DNA from: GCA-2708415 sp964351905
Lineage (GTDB): Bacteria > Pseudomonadota > Alphaproteobacteria > Micavibrionales > Micavibrionaceae
DNA length: 63,987 nt
Reading direction: 5' to 3'
Assembly (NCBI GenBank): GCA_964351905.1
Contig: CAYGPG010000007.1
Location: 1 to 63,987 of the forward strand
In this document: positions 15,343 through 26,100 of the stretch, piece by piece
Position numbering within the stretch: position 1 is the first letter of the stretch
How the letters are laid out: each line of letters begins with the position of its first letter
Translations under genes and position numbers: made by a program
Notes under the pieces: model-generated
What the model was told of the DNA's origin: nothing
Seen by the model: the letters and a program-made list of their open reading frames with translations, nothing else
Database searches by the model: none

Positions 15343-17718
15343 TTAATCATTTTTAGTTAACCACCAAACTGCGGCATGTTTATGATTATCGGTTTTATTT
15401 TGTAGATAAAGACTATCGCAAACTCTACCTTTATGACGACTAAGCCAATGTCCTAGCCTTTGGGCATTAATCATGTAACCACCTCTATCAGCAGCCACAT
15501 TGAGTAAAGCCTCGCGCAAACCAGGATTAATAAATTGGCGATCTTCAAAAGCATCATCTTTTTCAGTCGCAATTTTTATGATTTCTCGTGCTGTAAAAGC
15601 TTGCCCCTCCATTTTATCCCAAATCGCAGAATATACTTCTGCCATATTGCGTAATGTTGGGTCTTCTGAGCGAGCTGTGTTCATGCTGGCTACTGGGTCT
15701 TCGCAATCTAACCAGGCAAGGGCAGAACGCACTAAATCAGACCAATCCTCAAAAGAAGCAAGACGCGGTTTAATAATATCAGGCTGCCCTGCCTCAATAT
15801 AAGCACGAACGATCGTTAAAGCGGCAGCAACATACTCACCACGGTCTTGTGTAACTGTTTCAAATGGATTTCCGCTAAAATCACGCATGTCAGGTCTTTC
15901 ACATTTTGCATCAAGACGGCACTGGATAGCGCGGCGGGTAATGTCACCTGTAAGTCTTAGATTATTGCCGTTGGCAAATAAGGTTGTGCGTGATTCAATG
16001 GTAATCAGCCTGGATTCACCTAAGGGGCGTACATTAATTTGTGGTCTTTCAATCATTTGACAAAGAGCATCCCCACTTAAATCACCATTAAGATTGTCGA
16101 TTGATAGAATAGACTGACCCTGAATTAAGGCTGCACCTAGACGCTTCTCAGTTTCTTCTTCATTTCTTCCAGCTGCTATTATTGGACAACGCTGTCCGAT
16201 TGATATCCCTGCAGCTATATCTAGAAGATAACTTTTTCCTGTTCCTGGTGTAGGTGCTGTAGCTGCGTGAAGAGGTACAACAGAACAAGCACCACGCACG
16301 ATAGGGGTGATTATCATAGATAATGCTACGCTTATGCTTGCTTCATCCTCAAATGGAAATTCACCCAATAATCCTTTTAATAATTTAAGCGCATTAGCAG
16401 CTTGATCCTTCGTTGGCTTTATAGATATCTCAGGCATTGGAGGAGGACTAAAAAGATAAAGGCGTGTTTTTTCATCATATCCTGGCGTTTGTAAGATACT
16501 GCCATCAGGCCTAATGGTAGGTGTTGTGATAACACCAGCAAGAGAAGGGAAATCCCAATCACCAAAGCGGTTCACCAATGTGCTAGCAACATTTGGTGGT
16601 GGGTTAATTACAGTCGCTCTTCCTTCTGGTTTAGGTATTTGCCAATTAGCAACCTGACAAAGATAATCAATCATCTTTGTTGGCGTTATTTCACTCAAGA
16701 CCGCAATTTCTGTACGTTTTCCTTTTGCAGCTTCGACGATTTGTTTAACTGGCCTTACAAGCTTCTGCCCTCTTTGGTAAATTGGAAACTCTGCATTAAT
16801 TAGAGCTTTTTCACCCTGTGTTGCTTGGCTAGACAACCCACCACCAACAACATTAATTGTTGGTTTAACTGCTCTTGAACGGTTTAAAATAGAATCAATT
16901 TCTTTTTGTGTGGCAAACCTAATTTTATCAGAGTTCCCTGCTGCCAAAACATCATCAATGCCTTTGCCGTATTTTGGATCCCAGAGTTCTACAACAAACT
17001 CAACACCAATTTTCTTTGCCAACAAAATAAGATTTGCTTTGGCTTCGATCATGTCATCATTTTCGTCTTCACCTGCATCTAGACAAATTCTAATTCCTTC
17101 AACCTCAGTCTCCTCAATGATTTTTTCAAGGTCGTCAGTTATCTGTAAGCCAGGTGTTCCAACACAGTAATAATCACCAAGGATTGTTGCTGCATCCGAT
17201 TTTAAAACACCTTCCGTTACTCTCAATTCTGCACCACACACCTTTAATGCATTACCTTTTATATTTGGACAATGAATCGAAGGCTCTACTTTTGGGCCAT
17301 CATTTCCCCCCGATGAAAAAAACACATATTTATTATTTTTGTTTTTGTTTGGCTTATCATTTTTGATTATTAAATATTTAACTTCCCCTGCAAGACATCG
17401 AGCTGGGATTAGCATTCCATATGTGCACAAATGATCAGTGTGGCCTGTTTTTTTATTTTTAAAAAAACCAGGAACTTCTAAAAGTTTATCACCATATTTT
17501 CGTACCATCATTGCCAAAGCTTCCTTGGCAGGATTTGAACTAGAAATTAATTTACTTCTGTATCGTGCAATTTCGTAATATTCACTTGGTATTTTTCGAT
17601 TACTTAAATCTACGATATGAGCCGTGCATAAGTTCCAACAGCTTAGGTAATATTCATAGTGTTCGTGAAATTCAGCTAATTTTTTATTTTGTTTCGAAAA
17701 TGGATATGATTTAGTCAT
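15343..17718 (-). CDS. Mobile-element primase-helicase (DUF3854/toprim-like plus P-loop ATPase)
   Basis: 791 residues. The middle (about 150-290) resembles the toprim-like DUF3854 domain: the Glu in LRVTEGVLKSDAA and the acidic LDAGEDEND. The C-terminal half is a P-loop ATPase: Walker A APTPGTGKSYL (about 487-497) and Walker B ILSIDNL (about 540), then a sensor Arg in LTGDITRRAIQCRL. Proteins of this layout start replication of satellites, plasmids and integrated islands. It is followed upstream by AlpA and the integrase on the same strand, forming an excision-replication block. Start: ATG with GGAGTACAACT before it. Confidence 0.75.
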   Translation of the reverse strand: MTKSYPFSKQNKKLAEFHEHYEYYLSCWNLCTAHIVDLSNRKIPSEYYEIARYRSKLISSSNPAKEALAMMVRKYGDKLLEVPGFFKNKKTGHTDHLCTYGMLIPARCLAGEVKYLIIKNDKPNKNKNNKYVFFSSGGNDGPKVEPSIHCPNIKGNALKVCGAELRVTEGVLKSDAATILGDYYCVGTPGLQITDDLEKIIEETEVEGIRICLDAGEDENDDMIEAKANLILLAKKIGVEFVVELWDPKYGKGIDDVLAAGNSDKIRFATQKEIDSILNRSRAVKPTINVVGGGLSSQATQGEKALINAEFPIYQRGQKLVRPVKQIVEAAKGKRTEIAVLSEITPTKMIDYLCQVANWQIPKPEGRATVINPPPNVASTLVNRFGDWDFPSLAGVITTPTIRPDGSILQTPGYDEKTRLYLFSPPPMPEISIKPTKDQAANALKLLKGLLGEFPFEDEASISVALSMIITPIVRGACSVVPLHAATAPTPGTGKSYLLDIAAGISIGQRCPIIAAGRNEEETEKRLGAALIQGQSILSIDNLNGDLSGDALCQMIERPQINVRPLGESRLITIESRTTLFANGNNLRLTGDITRRAIQCRLDAKCERPDMRDFSGNPFETVTQDRGEYVAAALTIVRAYIEAGQPDIIKPRLASFEDWSDLVRSALAWLDCEDPVASMNTARSEDPTLRNMAEVYSAIWDKMEGQAFTAREIIKIATEKDDAFEDRQFINPGLREALLNVAADRGGYMINAQRLGHWLSRHKGRVCDSLYLQNKTDNHKHAAVWWLTKND

Positions 17719-17729
17719 AGTTGTACTCC

Positions 17730-17981
17730 TTAAATTTGATTAATGTTGGAGTCACGCTCTGCAATCCGTGCGGCACGGTAATTAAGGACTTCATTCTTTA
17801 TGAACACAGCCCTGTTTATGCCGATCTTTACGGGTTTGGGGAATTTACCTTCATTAATATAAAAATATATGCGGCTCTTCGATAATGGAATTATATCCAT
17901 TACTTCTTTAAAGCTGATCAACTCTATGTTGTCTGAATTATTGGGGCTTGATGCTCCGCAAGTGCATATATCTTTACTCAT
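17730..17981 (-). CDS. AlpA-family excisionase/regulator
   Basis: 83 residues from the ATG at 17981, which has AAAGAGA before it; an upstream in-frame ATG at 18020 lacks a site. The core is a winged-helix of the AlpA/MerR type: ISFKEVMDIIPLSKSRIYFY, then GKFPKPVKIGINRAVF. A short N-terminal Cys pair (C-T-C) is extra. AlpA-like proteins control integrase genes and excision of islands. It ends 12 nt before the primase-helicase gene. Confidence 0.8.
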   Translation of the reverse strand: MSKDICTCGASSPNNSDNIELISFKEVMDIIPLSKSRIYFYINEGKFPKPVKIGINRAVFIKNEVLNYRAARIAERDSNINQI

Positions 17982-18089
17982 GTCAGTCTCTTTCAAATTG
18001 TGACTGACTACTAAGAACAATATTTTTAGAAAAAAATAAAAGCCGTTAATTATGGTGGTGGAAGGGTAATTAAATTCCTTGATGAAGAA

Positions 18090-18626
18090 TTACGATTTAT
18101 GAATAGGCCATCCATGTTTTTGAAGAACTTCAATCACCTCATTTAAGGCGATGTCTCTTTTCTTTTTTGCGTTTGATAAAAGTTTTACTGTTATTTCATC
18201 AGCATTATTTATTCTCTCATCATAATCTTGAAAAAACTTTTTATTCTCATAACTTTGACCTGATAAACCTGTAGAAGGGTCTTCTTTTTTATATTTTGCT
18301 GCCCAATATTTTACCGCTGTGGCTATAGCGTTTTTATCTTTCACCAGATTTATATTTTTTCTAACGGCCTCGGTAACAGTAATTTCTTTCCCATTTGCAA
18401 AAGCATCCATTCTTTCTTTAGCAATTTTAATAAAAAACTGTGTCTCATCCATACCATCTTCAAATTTAGAGCCAGGATTTCCTACATCATGTGAAAAATC
18501 ATCTGCGCCATAAATAATTTTTAAAACTTCATTCAGCCGCTCTTCTTTGTTTGCATGCGGATGTAAATCTTGCGTGCTTTCAATAACACAAGATAGAATT
18601 TCACGAAGTCCTAGAAAATTGCCCAT
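18090..18626 (-). CDS. Hypothetical protein of island B
   Basis: 178 residues, charged and mainly helical, with no motif I recognise. It overlaps the 3' end of the integrase gene by 26 nt, so it is translated from the integrase transcript. Position between integrase and AlpA suggests a role in regulation or stability of the island, by context only. Confidence 0.55.
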   Translation of the reverse strand: MGNFLGLREILSCVIESTQDLHPHANKEERLNEVLKIIYGADDFSHDVGNPGSKFEDGMDETQFFIKIAKERMDAFANGKEITVTEAVRKNINLVKDKNAIATAVKYWAAKYKKEDPSTGLSGQSYENKKFFQDYDERINNADEITVKLLSNAKKKRDIALNEVIEVLQKHGWPIHKS

Positions 18627-19854
18627 AACGTAATGCCCCTCTTAAGGGCACTACATTATCATTTACATCATTATTGTCACTAACTATCCCAGCAACAGTG
18701 TTAGCCCACAAATTAAGAGCATCACGTTTTTCGTTCAGGTAACTATGCCGAGCGTAAATCCGAGTTACGCCACCCTCGGCATGGTTTAGCACCCGTGAAA
18801 TTGTATGCAACGGCACACCTAATTCAGCCATATTAGTTGCAGCAGTTCTCCGCAAGTCATGAAACCGCCAATTTTCCTGCGGATTAAAATACTGTTCAAA
18901 GCGTTTTTTGGTTTTAGAGAACCCACTAACTGGTTTTTGACCGCAAGTTGTGCTGAACACATATTCACCCGTGAACCGTGGCAGTATTCTCAATATATCA
19001 ATAGCCATATCAGACAGCGGCACGTCATGCCCCCTGCCAGCTTTAATGTTTTCAACAGGGATACGGATGATTTTTTCTTCAAACGATATGTATGACCATT
19101 TTAACGTGGCAATTTCATTACAACGCTGTCCCGTTAACAGTAATAACTTACACAATGACCCAAACGGATATTGAAGTTGATTACAAGCCTCCCAAAACCC
19201 ACCAATTTCTTGGCGATTTAAAACACGCTCCCTTTCGGCAACAGGAACAGGCTTTTTAATACCTGCGCAGGGGTTAAATTGAAGTTCATCTCGTTCAACC
19301 GCCCAGCTATACATTCCTTTTAAAGCTGATAAAACATGATTTGCTGCTGTTGGCTTATCAGACGATTTAATTTTGTCTAATAAATTCACAACGCCACGCT
19401 TTGTTACATCTTTGGCCTTTTTACTTCCCAATTCAGGTAAGATGTGGTTGTTAAAAAAGCCTTCCGTTTGTTTCCATCGGCGCGTATTGGGCTTGGCGTA
19501 AAGTTCAATGTATTTAGATGCCAGATCAGCAACAGAAATATCCTCTTGTTCCTGCGCTATCTGTTTAGCAACCTTGTCATCACGCAAAGTCTTTGGATCA
19601 TTGCCAATGGCGAGGTCAGCCCTAAACTCTTTCACTAATATTCTGGCTTCTTTTAAGCTGATGTCAGGATAACGCCCAAAGGTGAAACGCCTTTGCACTC
19701 CGCCAAACCGATAAACAAAGCACCATGATTTAACACCTGTTCGTGTTGTCCTTAAAACAAGCCCTCTAGTGGCTTCATCAACTAAGTCTAAACGGCCTGT
19801 TTTAGGTGAAAAAATTCGTGCAATTCCTGTTTCTGTTAATCTTTTTTTAGGCAT
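18601..19854 (-). CDS. int: Tyrosine recombinase (island B integrase)
   Basis: 417 residues from ATG 19854 (AGGAG 7 nt upstream). N-terminal DUF4102-like arm-binding domain (about 1-90), core-binding domain (about 100-190) and catalytic domain with Arg in LTGQRCNEIATLKW, His-x-x-Arg in FHDLRRTAATNM, a second His in LNHAEGG and Tyr in TRIYARHSY. It would recombine at the tRNA-Trp 3' half. It lies in the middle of the proposed island rather than beside an att copy, unless the RTX gene was added later between it and the right end. The upstream region (19870-20080) has several GGGAC motifs that may be arm sites. Confidence 0.9.
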   Translation of the reverse strand: MPKKRLTETGIARIFSPKTGRLDLVDEATRGLVLRTTRTGVKSWCFVYRFGGVQRRFTFGRYPDISLKEARILVKEFRADLAIGNDPKTLRDDKVAKQIAQEQEDISVADLASKYIELYAKPNTRRWKQTEGFFNNHILPELGSKKAKDVTKRGVVNLLDKIKSSDKPTAANHVLSALKGMYSWAVERDELQFNPCAGIKKPVPVAERERVLNRQEIGGFWEACNQLQYPFGSLCKLLLLTGQRCNEIATLKWSYISFEEKIIRIPVENIKAGRGHDVPLSDMAIDILRILPRFTGEYVFSTTCGQKPVSGFSKTKKRFEQYFNPQENWRFHDLRRTAATNMAELGVPLHTISRVLNHAEGGVTRIYARHSYLNEKRDALNLWANTVAGIVSDNNDVNDNVVPLRGALRYGQFSRTS

Positions 19855-20079
19855 AGTGATACTCCTCATGTTTTACGCGTTAAGGATTCTCCCTTAACGC
19901 GTAATTGATCAGAAGATCAACAAAATTAGTGGTGGTGTGTGGTGTTCAGGACTTAACGGGACTAAAAAACACTTGGTGGGACAAAGTAAAAAGAAGACTG
20001 TTTTACTTAATATCTTAATTTTTTCTAAAGCATATAGTGGTATTCTGATAATATGGTTATCTAATTGATTTGATTCTCA

Positions 20080-20119
20080 AATTAAGGGGAATTGTGCAGA
20101 ATTAAGGGGAATTGTGCAG
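20080..20119 (+). repeat. Perfect tandem 20-bp duplication including RTX ribosome site
   Basis: The unit AATTAAGGGGAATTGTGCAG occurs twice with no gap (20080-20099, 20100-20119). The AAGGGGA in the second copy is the ribosome-binding site of the RTX gene (ATG at 20121), so the duplication provides two such sites. Probably a slippage event with possible effect on expression. Confidence 0.8.
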
Positions 20120-20120
20120 T

Positions 20121-23100
20121 ATGCCAAGTTACACGTTAGAATTAGAGCTTTTTAGCTCTTATGTAACTGATATTCCAGGGTTTGAAATATGGGCCGATGG
20201 CGTGCAGCTGGGCGCTACCTATTCTGTTACATCTGGTGGCTATTCAATTTCCGTATCACCTTCCTATGGTGGAGCGTTACCGACATCACTAGAATTTCGT
20301 TTTTCGGATGTTAGCGTAGAAGTTCCTAGAGAAATTGAGATACGTTCAGTCAAAATCAATGACCAGTATGTGAATACTGGAAATTATCTTTCTTCAAAAA
20401 GTCTTGTGAATGGTGGAAATTCAACAGTTGATATAGCCAACAGCCCCTATTTTTATGATTCATCAGATCCGGCGCTATCTGAATTCACGACGGGCGCAAC
20501 ACAAACTTTTACTGCAGGCAATGATACCTTAAGGGCATATAACGGAACGTCCGATGAAGTTTTTGATGCATTGGCGGGGCGTGATGTTTTTTATCTCGGT
20601 TCTGGCAACGACAAAGTATTTGGTAATGCAGGAGACGATATTATCTATGCAGGAGCGGGAAATGATTTAATCTCTGGAGGAGACGATAATGACCGCATTT
20701 ATGGAGGTGATGGTGATGATCGTCTGTATGGTGGAAATGGCAATGACCGCATTCATGGAGAAGGCGGAAATGATGAAATTCATGGTGGTGATGGAGATGA
20801 CCGTTTAAACGGCCATACTGGAGATGATGTTATTACGGGTGGCATTGGTGCAGATAAGCTCAATGGTGGAAGTGGCGCGGATTACCTCTTTGGCGGTGGT
20901 GATAATGATCAACTCGTTGGAGCTAGTGGTAATGACACCTTGGATGGTGGCGCGGGTGAAGATCTTATTTATGGCGGCGCGGATGACGATATTATTAATG
21001 GCGGCGATGATAATGATGTTCTGATTGGTAATATTGGTGTTGATGAAATTCATGGTGATGATGGCGATGATACAATCTACATCATGACCAATGACTGGTC
21101 TGCTGGTGAAGCTATTTATGGTGGTGCGGGCACAGACGAACTTATTCTTTCCCATGCTAGTACAGTTGATTTTACAACAGGAACACTTGAAACTCTTGAA
21201 ACATTGACTGGTTCTGATGGTAATCAAGATGTAACCTATACAATTGAGCAAGCGTTACAATTTACAACAATAGATTTAGCCGGTGGAGTAGATAATAGCA
21301 ATGTACAAATTGCAGACACTATTGATGTAACGTCGTTGGCCACACCAGTGGTAACAAATGTCGAGAATGGCTTTCTGCTGGGCTCTGCGGGGGTTGATGA
21401 TGTGACAATCTCAGGCGCGCAACTTGATGCGCTTGTATTTGGTGGGGGTACAATTGATTTTGATGCAGGCACTGACGTTCTTAATCTGACATCGACTTCT
21501 GCTAATTTAAATACTCTTGGTTCAACATTAAATACTTCTGTTTTAGGACTTGAAACAATTTCTGCATCGACTGCTGCCGCTGCTGTCACTATTAATTTAT
21601 CGGCGCAAACCGAAAATTTTACGCTAACAGGCAGTGATTTTTCAGATTTTATTACCTCAGGGGCTGGTAACGACGTAATTGATGGCGGGTTTTTTGGCGA
21701 CACAATTGATGGTGGTGCTGGGGATGATATTATTAACGGTGGCAATGGTTTAGATTTTCTTTTTGGTGGTATCGGTAATGACACATTAAATGGTGATGAA
21801 GGCGCAGATACTATCTATGGTAATGAAGGAGATGATACGCTGGATGGTGGTGATAATGACGATATTTTAATTGGCGGTACAGGATTGGCTCCAGTTATAG
21901 ATGCTACAACGCTTCTTTCCTATGCAGGGGCGCAAGATGGAGCAACGACAATTACTTATTTTAATGGGGGTGTAACGCTGGACGGAAATCCATGGAAAAA
22001 AATTCTTATCGATTATACCGTGACAGCCAACACAATTATCGAATTTGATTTCCGTAGCACGCTTGAAGGTGATATTCACGGCATCGGTTTTGATAACGAT
22101 GACAATATCGACAATGATACAAATAAATTCAAGGTTTATGGCACGCAAGACTGGAACAGGGATCATGATGATTTTAACAATTATGATGGCTCTGGAAACT
22201 GGGAGCATTATAAAATTGATGTAGGGTCATTTTTTACAGGAACATTCTCCCATTTAACAATAATTGGCGATGATGATAGTAACCCAAGAGGAAACGGACA
22301 CTGGGCGAATTTTATTATATATGAAAATATTGTTGGAACTGAAGCAGATACAATAACTGGTGGAACTGGAAATGATCAGCTTTTGGGTATGACAGGTGAT
22401 GACACGCTAAACGGTGATGACGGTGATGATGTCGTTAGTGGAAATGACGGAAACGACAATATAAGCGGTGGTATTGGGAATGATACACTACATGGCGGAA
22501 ATGATAATGACATTCTTGACGGCGGTGGCAATAATGATGAGCTTTATGGCGGTGCGGGGAATGATATTTTGCTGGGCGGAACTGGCAATGATTTCTTTGA
22601 TGGAGGAGCAGGTACAGATACCGCCAGCTTTGCTGGTTATACAACCTATGTGAATGTTGATTTGAGCAATACAGCGGCTCAAAATACTCGTGAGGGAACT
22701 GATACATTTATCAATATCGAAAACTTGATCGGAACTGATTTTAACGACACATTGCAAGGGGACTCTAATACCAATCAGATTGACGGTGGGTTGGGCGCTG
22801 ATAACATTTGGGGCAATGGTGGTGCAGATGTTCTAAATGGGGAAGACGGCGATGATAACTTCTTTGTCCAAGGCACGGATGCGTTTGATGATACTTTTAA
22901 TGGCGGAGCGGGATTTGATGAAATTTCATTAGGTGGCGATTCATATTTTAACGGCTCATCTACTTTTAATAGTATCGAGCAACTTGATATGAATGGTAAC
23001 CGTGCGTTGGCAGAATTGAACGGTGGATTTGATTTTACAGGGATGACCGTAACCGCTCGCGGCAATATGGAAGGTCAGGGTGGAAACGAAACCATCACAG

Positions 23101-26100
23101 GATCGGATAGCAACGATTTAATTTATGGCTTTGCTGGAAATGATACGCTTAGTGGCGGTATTGGTAGTGACCAAATTTGGGGCGGTGACGATGCCGATAC
23201 CATTAATGGAGGTGATGATGATGATACTATTCGTGGTGAAGCAGGTGCCGATATCCTGAATGGCGATAATGGAAATGATGATTTTTTCATTAGTGGTAAT
23301 GAGGGGCTTGGCGACACCTTTAATGGTGGTGCTGATTACGATGAATTACAATTGGAAGGAAATGCTTTCCTAGACCTAACCGCCACTTTTACCAATATGG
23401 AGCGTATTGATTTTAATACCTTTACAATCACAGCTGTTCTCAATGATGGATTTGATCTCAGTGGAATGGTACGAACTGGCGGTGGTGACCTTCTTGGTCA
23501 GGGCGGAAATGAAACGATGACGGGTACAGAATCCGCAGACACTATTTCGGGCCTTGCAGGTGATGATATCATCAATGGAAGCGGCGGTGGCGATATTCTG
23601 AATGGTGATGCTGGAAATGATACCCTGAATGGCGGTATAGGAAGCGATGATCTCTTCGGTGGTGATGATATTGATACCATCAATGGGGGTGATGATGATG
23701 ATGATATTTATGGTGAAGCCGGTGCCGATATCCTGAATGGGGATGAAGGCAATGATAATTTCTATATTGTTGGAATCGAAGGTGTTGGCGATGTCGTTGA
23801 CGGCGGTAATGGCAGTGATGATCTGATTTTAACAGGCGCGGCATTTTTAGGTGGCGGAAGTTTCACTAATATGGAAGTGCTGCGCTTTAATGGGTTTGAT
23901 ATTACGGCGACACTTAACGGCACCTTTGATGTCAGCGGTATGGTGCGTAATGGCGCAGGTGAGCTTCTCGGGCAAGGCGGAAACGAAAATATTACAGGCA
24001 CAGCGAGTAACGATACAATCCGTGGCCTTGCAGGAAATGATATCTTAAGCGGGGCCGATGGTGGCGATATTATCTATGGTGGTGATAATGACGACACACT
24101 AAATGGTGATGCTGGAAATGATGACCTGTATGGAGAAGCCGGCGCCGATACGATCAATGGTGGTGACGGCGTTGATGATATTTATGGTGGCGCAGGGGGT
24201 GACACCCTGAATGGCGATGCTGGAAATGATAATTTCTGGCTTTCTGGGACAGAGGGCATTGGCGATCAATATAATGGTGGTGATGATTATGACCGCCTTT
24301 ATTTAGAAACAAATGTAACACTGGGTGGTGGTGTTACATTCACCAATATGGAAGAATTACGTTTTCAGGGTTTTAACATCACTGCCGTCCTGAATGAAAG
24401 CTATGATTTGAGTAGTATGGTTCGTAGTGGCGTAGGTGATCTGCTAGGTCAAGGCGGGAATGAAACCATCACAGGTACACAAAGCAATGATACAATTTAT
24501 GGCTATGCCGGCAGTGATACGTTAAACGGTCATGATGGCGGCGATACAATTTACGGCGGTGATGACGCTGATACCATTAATGGTGGTGAAGGTGCTGACC
24601 TAATTTATGGGGAAGCTGGCGCAGATAATTTAAACGGCGATGCTGGCAATGATGATTTCTTTATTGGTGGAACAGAAGGGCTTGGCGATCAATTTAATGG
24701 CGGTGATGATACGGATGATCTGGTCTTGACCTCTGAGGCAACACTGAACCTTGCCACAACATTTGCGAATATGGAGCTAGTACGTTTTAACGGCTTTAAT
24801 ATTATTGCTGACCTGAATAGCGGTTTTAATTTATCTGGTATGACGCGCACAGGGCTTGGCGATCTTTTGGGACAAGCGGGGGATGAGAGCATTACAGGAA
24901 CGGAAGGAACGGATAATATTTACGGCTTTGACGGGAATGATACCTTAAATGGCGGTGGCGGCGGTGACTATCTGTACGGTGGCGCTGGGGCAGATATCAT
25001 TAATGGCGGTGATGGAAACGATAATATTTATATTACAGGCACAGATGCGCTTGGCGATCAATATGATGGCGGGACAGGGACGGATTATTTACGAATGGAT
25101 GCCGATGTTACATTCAACATGGCAAATACATTCACAAATTTAACCGCTATTATTTCTGGCGGGTTTAATATTCTTTCTGAAGTTAATGGTGGCTTTGATC
25201 TTACGGGACAAACAATAAGCGGTGGGAGATTCCTCTATGGTAATACAGGAAATGAAACCATAACCGGATCAGAAAGTGCTGATAATATTTACGGTGGCGA
25301 TGGGAATGATACGATCAATGGTGGTGAGGGCAACGATGATATTTATGGCGGCGCGGGATCCGATATCCTGAATGGTGGTGAAGGCACAAATGAATATTTC
25401 ATTGGAGCTGGTTCAGAAAATCTAGGTGATGTTTATATTGGCGGGACGGGCGCAGATTATATCTATATGTCCGAAGCAACAGATTTTAATTCCGCCAATA
25501 GCTTTACCGATATTGACAGACTTTACACTGGTGGATTCAATATAAATCTTGTGGCAGGTACTACCATTAGTTTCCTTGGTATTCAAATGGTAGGAGCTAG
25601 TAATATTTATGGAACAGCGTCGACCGAAACCATTACTGGTTCGATTAGCGCAGATAGTTTTTATGGTGGCGCAGGCGCAGATGTCATTATCGGTGGTGAC
25701 GGTAATGATGATTTTTATGTCGGCGGAACCGATGCCTTGGGCGTAACTTTTGACGGCGGCAATGACAGTGATGATATTCAGCTGTTAAGCGATGCTAGTT
25801 TCAACACCACATCGACTTTTACCAATTTTGAACGGATTGTTACCAACGGTTTTAATATCAATATTGTCTCCGGTTCAACCGTCAGTTTTGCAGGGATAAC
25901 TGCCAGCGGTGTGGTGAATATTTATGGGGCTGCAGGTACAGAAACCATTACCGGCACAGAAAGTGGCGATAATATTTATGCTGGAGACGGCGCAGACATT
26001 ATCAATGGCGGCGCAGGCAATGATAATTTCTGGGTATCAGGCACTGAAAGCCTGGGCGATGTCTATGATGGTGGTGCAGGAACGGATTATGTTCGCTTAA

